From Candidatus Thiosymbion oneisti (GTDB taxonomy: Bacteria; Pseudomonadota; Gammaproteobacteria; Chromatiales; Chromatiaceae), in the NCBI RefSeq assembly GCF_900092655.1, contig NZ_FLUY01000088.1:1-37526 (forward strand): a stretch of 37,526 nt of DNA. Direction: 5' to 3'. Below the pieces are notes generated by a model, which was not told where the DNA came from, did not search any database, and worked only from the letters and a program-made list of their open reading frames with translations. Below, piece after piece: positions 32,486 to 37,526 of the stretch (the stretch's first letter is position 1; each line of letters opens with the position of its first letter). The translations under genes and the position numbers were made by a program.

Positions 32486-33631
32486 GTGTCTAACAAAAAC
32501 ACCAAGCCCGAATGGGCACCAAAAGATGCCGGCAAGGCGTTTGCCGGCAGGGTAATGAGCGGCGTATCGGGCGGGCATGACGGCATGCCGGGCGTGGCGG
32601 GAAGCCAGGCCCGACCCGGTGGTGGCGTTCTGCGCCGCCGTCGTCTCGGCGTAGACGAGTACATGGACGGAGTGTTGGCCGGCGATCGCAATGTGCTCGG
32701 CCAAACCATTACCCTAGTGGAAAGCAACGCCCACGCGCACCTGGAGCTGTCTCAGGAGGTACTGCGCCGGCTGCTTCCCCATGCGGGGTGCTCCATTCGG
32801 GTCGGCATCACCGGCGTACCCGGCGCGGGCAAGAGCACCTTCATCGAGACCTTGGGCCTCCACCTGTGCGAGCAAGGCCATCGGGTAGCGGTATTGGCGG
32901 TGGATCCGAGCAGCAAGGTGACCCGGGGCAGCATCCTCGGCGACAAGACCCGCATGGAACAGCTCTCCCGCCATGAGCAGGCCTTTATTCGCCCCTCCCC
33001 ATCCTCGGGGACCCTGGGCGGAGTGACCCGCAAGAGCCGCGAGACCATCCTGGTGTGCGAGGCTGCGGGTTTCGACGTAATTCTCGTCGAGACCGTGGGC
33101 GTGGGACAGAGCGAGACCACCGTCCGCTCTATGGTCGATTTCTTCCTGTTGGTGATGATCGCGGGCGCGGGCGACGAGCTGCAAGGCATCAAGAAGGGCA
33201 TCATGGAGCTGGCCGATGCCCTGTTGGTCAACAAGGCCGACGGCGACAACAAGTCCCGCGCCAAGGCCGCCCAACTGGAATACAACCGCGCCCTCCACTA
33301 CCTGGCGCCGGCTACCGACGGCTGGCAAACCCGGGCCTATGCCTGCTCCTCATTGACCGGTGAAGGCATCCCCGAGCTCTGGGCCCTAGTGGATACCTTT
33401 CGCAAACAGACCACGGACTCGGGTGTCTTAGAGAAACGCCGGCGTGCCCAAACCCTGGACTGGGTCTACTCCATGGTCGAGGAACATCTGCGTTCGAGCT
33501 TCTTCCAACATGCGGGAGTCGAACAGATCCGGGCCGAGATCGAACACCAAGTCATGTGGGGACGCCTGCCACCCACCGCCGCGGTTCGACGCCTGATCGC
33601 CGAGTTCGAAGGCAATAACGGCAACTCATGA
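32486..33631 (+). CDS. meaB: MeaB/ArgK-type GTPase (B12 mutase chaperone)
   Basis: A G3E-type GTPase that protects and loads methylmalonyl-CoA mutase with adenosylcobalamin. Walker A GITGVPGAGKSTFIETLG, VDPSSKVTRGSILGDKTRME, FIRPSPSSGTLGGVTRKSRE, VETVGVGQSE and the base-specificity NKADGDN are all present. The longest frame is 381 aa from GTG 32486. Its first 50 residues are Gly-rich and absent from typical MeaB, so the ATG at 32555 or a later start may be right. The mutase itself is not in the window; the cobalt genes to the right fit a B12-using cell. Confidence 0.92.
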   Translation: MSNKNTKPEWAPKDAGKAFAGRVMSGVSGGHDGMPGVAGSQARPGGGVLRRRRLGVDEYMDGVLAGDRNVLGQTITLVESNAHAHLELSQEVLRRLLPHAGCSIRVGITGVPGAGKSTFIETLGLHLCEQGHRVAVLAVDPSSKVTRGSILGDKTRMEQLSRHEQAFIRPSPSSGTLGGVTRKSRETILVCEAAGFDVILVETVGVGQSETTVRSMVDFFLLVMIAGAGDELQGIKKGIMELADALLVNKADGDNKSRAKAAQLEYNRALHYLAPATDGWQTRAYACSSLTGEGIPELWALVDTFRKQTTDSGVLEKRRRAQTLDWVYSMVEEHLRSSFFQHAGVEQIRAEIEHQVMWGRLPPTAAVRRLIAEFEGNNGNS

Positions 33632-33681
33632 GCCGCAAGTGGGCCTTGTGGCGCAGGTTGGCGCATCGGCCAGGAGTGCAA

Positions 33682-33853
33682 ATGAGAACTATTGACATGA
33701 AAGGTCGGCCCTGAATTGGTCGACTTTATAAATGAACAAAATCCGGTAGATGAAGACATTGTGATCTTGGATGAAGATGGCGATCTGTCTGGTGTCATTC
33801 ACGCAACGCGAGGTCCGCGCGGGCAGGCAGCGCGGCGGGGAGTATGGGTGTAG
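33682..33853 (+). pseudogene. Phd-like antitoxin gene, frameshifted and truncated
   Basis: An AGGAG site lies 5 bases before ATG 33682, which opens MRTIDMKGRP and then stops. One frame shift later the text continues ELVDFINEQNPVDEDIVILD then EDGDLSGVI, which looks like a small Phd/DUF-type antitoxin. At about 33800 it runs into the dispersed repeat and stops at 33851-33853. So both a frameshift and a repeat insertion have hit it. The family call is tentative. Confidence 0.4.
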
Positions 33854-34040
33854 ATTGCGTTAAGACGCCGGCACGGTTGCCGGCCTGACCAACGAGCCTT
33901 GGTGCGTCGTAACGCAACTCGTCAGATCCCACAAACAGCGCCAAATAATTCAGGATTGATCCGAATTCGGAGCACCGTATTGGGTTACGGCGCGTTCAAT
34001 GCTGTTTGTGTTCTTCGGGAGCGGGCAGCGCGCCTAACCC
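33800..34040. repeat. Dispersed repeat, second locus
   Basis: Same order of blocks as 5205-5526: ACGCAACGCGAGGTCCGCGC, then GTTGCGTTAAGACGCCGGCA, CCTTGGTGCGTCGTAACGCAA, CCAAATAATTCAGGATTG and TTGGGTTACGGCGCGTTC, ending in GCGCGCCTAACCC. The MITE-like copy B begins only 3 bases after it. A short further copy of the last part is at about 34576-34637. Confidence 0.8.
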
Positions 34041-34042
34041 GA

Positions 34043-34200
34043 TGCCATTAAGTTAGCTGTTGGCCGCTTGTCGTGGTGGATCGGAATACGAAAGAGAAAA
34101 CGACAAAGCACGCGAATCGGCGCGAATCCATTCGTGAGGATTCGCGTGATTCGTAGTCTTTTCTCTTACTTTGCCGACCGTAACGCTTAACTTAATGGCA
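34043..34200. mobile_element. MITE-like element, copy B
   Basis: 158 bp between TGCCATTAAGTTA at 34043 and its complement ending at 34200. Relative to copy A (629-756) it lies in the opposite direction: the AGCGTTAC...GGTCGG end is on the right here and the CGACAAGCGGCCAACAGC end on the left. The middle differs in length and sequence but again contains GCGAATC palindromes. No coding capacity. Confidence 0.75.
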
Positions 34201-34240
34201 TTGTAACCTAACCTACGAACTAACGACCGGTAGTAAATCT

Positions 34241-34558
34241 GTGGAAAAAAGAAACATCTATGCCAAGATCCCCGCAGATCTCAGTAATGAAGTATTTGAA
34301 GTTCTTGTACAGAGCAAGAAAGTCAAAATCGAACGTATCGTATCAAAAGGACATACCTCACCGGATACCGGATGGTACGACCAGGAGCAAAATGAATGGG
34401 TCATTGTACTCAAGGGAAATGCCGACATCTCGTTTGAAAATGGGCCGGTAATAAACCTCAAGGAAGGTGAATACATAAATATACCGGCGTACAAGAGGCA
34501 TAAGGTAATCAATACGAGCATCATCCCGGAGACGGTATGGTTAGCTGTACATTATTAA
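34241..34558 (+). CDS. Small cupin-domain protein
   Basis: 105 aa from GTG 34241 (MEKRNIYAKIPADLSNEVFE). The single cupin barrel shows motif 1 around SPDTGWYDQEQNEWVIVLKG, where the usual His pair is reduced, and motif 2 around LKEGEYINIPAYKRHKVINT with a conserved His. Such small cupins may bind a metal or sugar; substrate unknown. The gene is AT-rich, flanked by a MITE on the left and a repeat remnant on the right, so it was probably acquired. Confidence 0.8.
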   Translation: MEKRNIYAKIPADLSNEVFEVLVQSKKVKIERIVSKGHTSPDTGWYDQEQNEWVIVLKGNADISFENGPVINLKEGEYINIPAYKRHKVINTSIIPETVWLAVHY

Positions 34559-34575
34559 AAAAGGGTCCAAATCTC

Positions 34576-34640
34576 GGCGTATTGAATTACGGCGCGTTTG
34601 CCGTCGTGCCCAACGAGGTGTTTCCCCGCGCCTAACACCG
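34576..34640. repeat. Partial copy of the dispersed repeat
   Basis: GTATTGAATTACGGCGCGTTTGC (23 bases from about 34579, given here only as a variant of TTGGGTTACGGCGCGTT) and the closing CCCGCGCCTAACACC match the last third of the units at 5423 and 33985. It sits between the cupin gene and the end of cbiX. Confidence 0.55.
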
Positions 34641-34697
34641 ACGACCCCGCATGCGGTCGGGGGTGCAGGCCACATCGGTTCAGCGATTCAAAAGCGG

Positions 34698-35516
34698 TCA
34701 GTTGGACTGCAACGGGACGGGGTTATCATAGGGAGAAAGTAGGCTGCCCTCGCGGCATTGCCGCAGACGCAGGTCGAGCAGATCAAGCAGCTGCTCATGG
34801 GCACCGATGTAATCCGCCTGCACAATCACTCGGTTCGGATACTGCTTTGTAAGCCGTTCCACCTGCCGCTCGATGCGTTTTATCAGCCGTCCGGTAAACA
34901 GGTAGTAGGGCAACACGATCATCTGGCTGGCACCGAGCAGATCGAGTCGCTGCACGACCTGTTCGAGTCGCGGGAAGCAGACGTCGGTAAAGGCGGGCAG
35001 CACCAGCTCATGGTGGGTGGTCTCGTAGATCCAGTGGGCCATCTTGGCGACTTCGCCGGTGGCTTCGATATCCGACGCGCCCCGCGCCAGCACCACCACA
35101 CCGGTGGTGCGGGGGTCCGGCATGGCCAGCCCCACCATGGTCTGGTGTAGACGATAGCGGAGGGCCTTTAACAGCTGGTCGGTGGTTCCCAGATGGCACC
35201 CGTAGCGGAACTCGACGCTAGGATGGTGCGCCCGCGCCGAGGCGATGGCCTGGGGGATATCATGCTTCACATGACTGGCGGCATTCAGGACCAGGGGCAG
35301 CACGAGCAGGCGCCCGCCCCCATCGCCCAACTCCGCAACGGCCTGCTCCAAACCCTGGGGCAACAACACCGGGGCGTGCTCGATCCAGCACACCCGGACC
35401 GGGACCCCGGAATGGCGTGCTTGCCAGAGACCGGCGAGCTCTTCTACCTCTCGGTTGCCCTCGTTGCCCGGATCCCGGGCGCCGTGGGCGACTAGCAAGA
35501 CGACTTCTTTTGTCAC
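34698..35516 (-). CDS. cbiX: Sirohydrochlorin cobaltochelatase (long CbiX)
   Basis: Inserts cobalt into sirohydrochlorin in the anaerobic B12 route. The protein has two chelatase halves: the first begins KEVVLLVAHGARDPGNEGNR with the metal-binding His, the second begins TGVVVLARGASDIEATGEVA near the middle. The C-terminal text VLPYYLFTGRLIKRIERQVE is typical. The GTG start at 35514-35516 with GAGGA upstream gives 272 aa and is preferred over a TTG at 35573, which would overlap the neighbouring gene. It is the last gene of the cobalt operon. Confidence 0.88.
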   Translation of the reverse strand: MTKEVVLLVAHGARDPGNEGNREVEELAGLWQARHSGVPVRVCWIEHAPVLLPQGLEQAVAELGDGGGRLLVLPLVLNAASHVKHDIPQAIASARAHHPSVEFRYGCHLGTTDQLLKALRYRLHQTMVGLAMPDPRTTGVVVLARGASDIEATGEVAKMAHWIYETTHHELVLPAFTDVCFPRLEQVVQRLDLLGASQMIVLPYYLFTGRLIKRIERQVERLTKQYPNRVIVQADYIGAHEQLLDLLDLRLRQCREGSLLSPYDNPVPLQSN

Positions 35517-35559
35517 GCGTCGTTGTTCCTCGGGTCGTTCGTTGGCTACCAATGGCGGC

Positions 35560-36060
35560 TCAATGGTCGGCAACCGTGATCGTCTCTATGTCTTGGATAA
35601 CCTCGCCGTCTACCGCCAAGTCTTGGTGCGAATTCGAGTTGAGGGTTACCCGAATCGAATGGGTCCCCGGCGTAGGTTCCGGGATGTGGAACCAACGCCC
35701 ATATACGCGAGCGATCTTTTTCCCGTCGAGATAAAGGTGGGCATGGCCTTCGCCTGCAATATGCTCGGAGCTCGCGTGTTGCGGGGAAAAACGAAAGTTT
35801 TTTGTGACAATCTCCAGGTTCCTGCCCGCCATGCCATCTTTATGGACGATCAGGTCGACCTGAGGAATCGCGCTATCCCTGGAGAGGTCGAGCCTTCCAT
35901 GGTCATGTGGGCGATGCGGGGTGTGCTGGAGATGCACCTGGGGAAGCTGCTCACGGGCATCCTGCACGGCCATATCCCCCCGCTGGTTGCCGAGCAGATG
36001 GCCCGCGAGAAAGGCAGCGACCGTGACCAATACCGCCACCGTTCTTTCCCTATCGCCCAT
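35560..36060 (-). CDS. Membrane-anchored His-containing protein of the cobalt operon
   Basis: 166 aa from MGDRERTVAVLVTVAAFLAG, with an N-terminal membrane segment or signal anchor (about 7-25). A His-rich stretch follows (LPQVHLQHTPHRPHDHGRLD, about 39-58). The C-terminal domain (about 80-166) has NLEIVTKNFRFSPQHASSEH, GEGHAHLYLDGKKIARVYGR and a beta-rich end. I recognise the latter domain as a periplasmic family seen near metal transport genes but know no proven function. It lies 9 bases after cbtA and 43 bases before cbiX, so a role in periplasmic cobalt binding is plausible but inferred. Confidence 0.75.
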   Translation of the reverse strand: MGDRERTVAVLVTVAAFLAGHLLGNQRGDMAVQDAREQLPQVHLQHTPHRPHDHGRLDLSRDSAIPQVDLIVHKDGMAGRNLEIVTKNFRFSPQHASSEHIAGEGHAHLYLDGKKIARVYGRWFHIPEPTPGTHSIRVTLNSNSHQDLAVDGEVIQDIETITVADH

Positions 36061-36069
36061 GCCAGTGCC

Positions 36070-36963
36070 CTACGGATTCGAGGTAGAGCCGATCGCCTTT
36101 ACCCGTTCCTGGCGGTCGGCCAGCTTGAGGAATGTCCAGGCGCCGAGGCCGCCGAGGAGCAGCCAGAAGACCACATTGATCAATGCCGCACGCCAGATGA
36201 ATGCATCCGCCAAGGCCGCTGGGGCCGTGCCACCGTGTATTTCCGGTTGGGGGGCACCAAGTAGATGCGGGGCGACGACGAGGACGGCACCGACGATCTT
36301 CCAGACCCATGGCCGTTGCAAGACGATAAGGGCCAATCCGACCGCCGAGCAGAGTGCCGTCAGCAACCACCAGCTCTGCCGCGAGACCAGATCCGCGGCG
36401 AAGCTGCCCGGAATCTCAGGGGGCAACCCTAAGGCGGGGAGGGCGAAAAAGGCGGCATAACCGCCCAGCCCCCAGAGCAGACCTTCCGGCCATTGCAGGC
36501 CCGGGCGTAGTGAGAAAGCGGCCGCCAGCAAGAGACTAAAGGCTATCGCGATCAAAATATTGGCTACCAGCGTCGAGCCGCTACGTTGCCAGCCGTTCTC
36601 CGGTCCCCAATCCGACTCCGCATGCTGGAAGCTATGGATACGCCGATACAATCGTGAGAAGACACCGCCGGCACCGGTCATCGACCCAGTCGCCTCGGAC
36701 TGCCCGGCGTGGGTATGTCCATCCGGTCCTGGCATATGCCCGTCCGGTCCGTGGGTATGTCCACCCGGACCATGGATATGGCTAGCCGATCCGTGAGTAT
36801 CACCGGAGCCATGAGTGTAGCCGGACCCATGGGTATGACCACCCGATTCATAGGTCTCGGCTTCCAGGATGATGGGTACCGTCACCAGGAGCTGTAATCC
36901 GGTCACGACCAAGCCGACCAATACACCGACCATACAGGAAGCGAAAACGATGTTTCTGAACAT
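36070..36963 (-). CDS. cbtA: Cobalt transporter subunit CbtA
   Basis: A membrane protein of the B12-linked CbtAB cobalt importer. The start ATG 36961-36963 (MFRNIVFASCMVGVLVGLVV) gives 297 aa; the open frame further upstream has no homology. After the first membrane segment comes a loop (about 41-86) with eleven His in THGSG/HTHGP-type repeats, then four to five further membrane segments. LRPGLQWPEGLLWGLGGYAA and LGLPPEIPG are typical of CbtA. The stop of cbtB lies 19 bases upstream. The His-rich loop is longer than I would expect for the family. Confidence 0.92.
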   Translation of the reverse strand: MFRNIVFASCMVGVLVGLVVTGLQLLVTVPIILEAETYESGGHTHGSGYTHGSGDTHGSASHIHGPGGHTHGPDGHMPGPDGHTHAGQSEATGSMTGAGGVFSRLYRRIHSFQHAESDWGPENGWQRSGSTLVANILIAIAFSLLLAAAFSLRPGLQWPEGLLWGLGGYAAFFALPALGLPPEIPGSFAADLVSRQSWWLLTALCSAVGLALIVLQRPWVWKIVGAVLVVAPHLLGAPQPEIHGGTAPAALADAFIWRAALINVVFWLLLGGLGAWTFLKLADRQERVKAIGSTSNP

Positions 36964-36982
36964 CTCGGTGCCTATCCCCGTC

Positions 36983-37165
36983 TCAATGGCACGGAAAGGC
37001 CGCGGTGTGGCGGGCATCGTGGGCGGCGTTGTGCGCCGCCAGGGGTGCGAACCCCGCCCCGTACAGGATCACCAGGCCCAATAGGGCGGCGGACAAGGCC
37101 GGCCACAGATGGGTCCGCCGTTGGGCATAGGCACGCCCTTTCATGTCTGATGTGAGACTAGACAT
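36983..37165 (-). CDS. cbtB: Cobalt transporter subunit CbtB
   Basis: 60 aa with one membrane segment (about 22-42) and the C-terminal metal motif HNAAHDARHTAAFPCH, which is diagnostic for CbtB. The ATG 37163-37165 has GGAG at 7 bases. It opens the operon cbtB-cbtA-166 aa-cbiX. Upstream, 37203-37222 forms a 7-bp stem hairpin (GGCCGTC/GACGGCC) in the leader. I looked for a cobalamin riboswitch there and do not see one. Confidence 0.95.
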   Translation of the reverse strand: MSSLTSDMKGRAYAQRRTHLWPALSAALLGLVILYGAGFAPLAAHNAAHDARHTAAFPCH

Positions 37166-37493
37166 CGCTTTACTCCAGTTTTCAGTTTTCTATCAGGCAA
37201 ATGGCCGTCCCGCACGACGGCCGCGGGTATCGAAAGCAGCAGGGGAAACAAGCAGCAGGAGACTAGTACCTAGTTTCGACCGATGTTGCAAGTTAATAGT
37301 ATCTGCTTGCTCACACGCTTGGCTCACATACTCCAGTGTGTGGAGTAGGGGGTGTTGACAGTCCGAAGGTCCGTGCAGCGGACTCTACGCTAACCGCTCG
37401 ATTGACTGTAGGGTCCGCTGTGCGGACCGCTGGGATGTTGCGGCCATCTAGCCTGTGAAAACCGTTGGTCAGTGCAGATAACAACCAGAAAGA

Positions 37494-37526
37494 GAACCAC
37501 GGATGAACACGGATCGACACGGATGG
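37494..37526. repeat. Start of a CCACGGATG-type repeat
   Basis: AACCACGGATGAACACGGAT and the bases that follow match one arm of the palindrome at 13428-13493 with a few changes. It is cut by the window end. The stretch 37223-37493 before it holds no gene I can support. Confidence 0.7.

Noticed and set aside
37166-37400. Cobalamin riboswitch upstream of cbtB
   Set aside because: Expected by function, but no B12-box-like sequence or GCAACTG-type core is visible; only one small hairpin (37203-37222) is seen.

Overview
The window looks like a gammaproteobacterial chromosome segment of fairly high GC that has been heavily invaded by short repeats and toxin-antitoxin (TA) genes. Its core is a dcw (division and cell wall) cluster on the minus strand. 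In transcription order it reads mraZ, rsmH, ftsL, ftsI, murF, mraY, murD, ftsW, murG, murC, murB, ddlB, ftsQ, ftsA, ftsZ, lpxC. A divergent dciA-like gene and a LytM/M23 peptidase gene follow, as in many Gammaproteobacteria, and RNase P RNA lies just upstream of mraZ. The lineage below class is not certain; a Chromatiales/Thiotrichales-like or symbiotic sulfur bacterium is only a guess from gene order and repeat style.

Layout. 1-2020 is an accessory zone: the tail of a HEPN gene, a large palindrome, a MITE-like element, a higBA pair ending in an attC-like site, and an IS481-type transposase fragment. 2089-5033 is a thrC-cimA pair (threonine synthase and a Leptospira-type citramalate synthase), coupled by a 4-base overlap. 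5140-5526 is a dispersed repeat. 5523-31362 is the dcw cluster with the peptidase and dciA. 31850-32224 is rnpB. 32486-33631 is a MeaB GTPase gene. 33682-34640 holds a broken antitoxin gene, a second copy of the dispersed repeat, a second MITE and a small cupin gene. 34698-37165 is a cobalt operon (cbtB, cbtA, an unknown His-rich membrane-anchored protein, cbiX). The last bases begin another dispersed repeat.

How it works together. Most dcw genes overlap by ATGA or lie within a few bases, so they probably form one long operon. It starts from a clear sigma70-type promoter (TTGACG-N17-TATTAT), with a MraZ operator just downstream of the expected start. murE is absent from its usual place: ftsI runs directly into murF. 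Three blocks of accessory genes sit exactly at core gene borders: hicBA plus a duplicated rsmH 5' end (mraZ/rsmH); a Cro-like gene, a conserved unknown, a heptad-repeat coiled coil and a membrane protein framed by inverted repeats (mraY/murD); and a candidate polymorphic-toxin/ankyrin-immunity module followed by BrnT/CopG remnants (murC/murB). All accessory blocks point the same way as the operon and could be carried on its transcript.

The cobalt genes and MeaB suggest a B12-using cell: cobalt import, insertion of cobalt into the corrinoid precursor, and protection of a B12-dependent mutase. The most unusual material is the set of accessory islands inside the dcw operon, above all the 109-aa/141-aa/ankyrin module between murC and murB.
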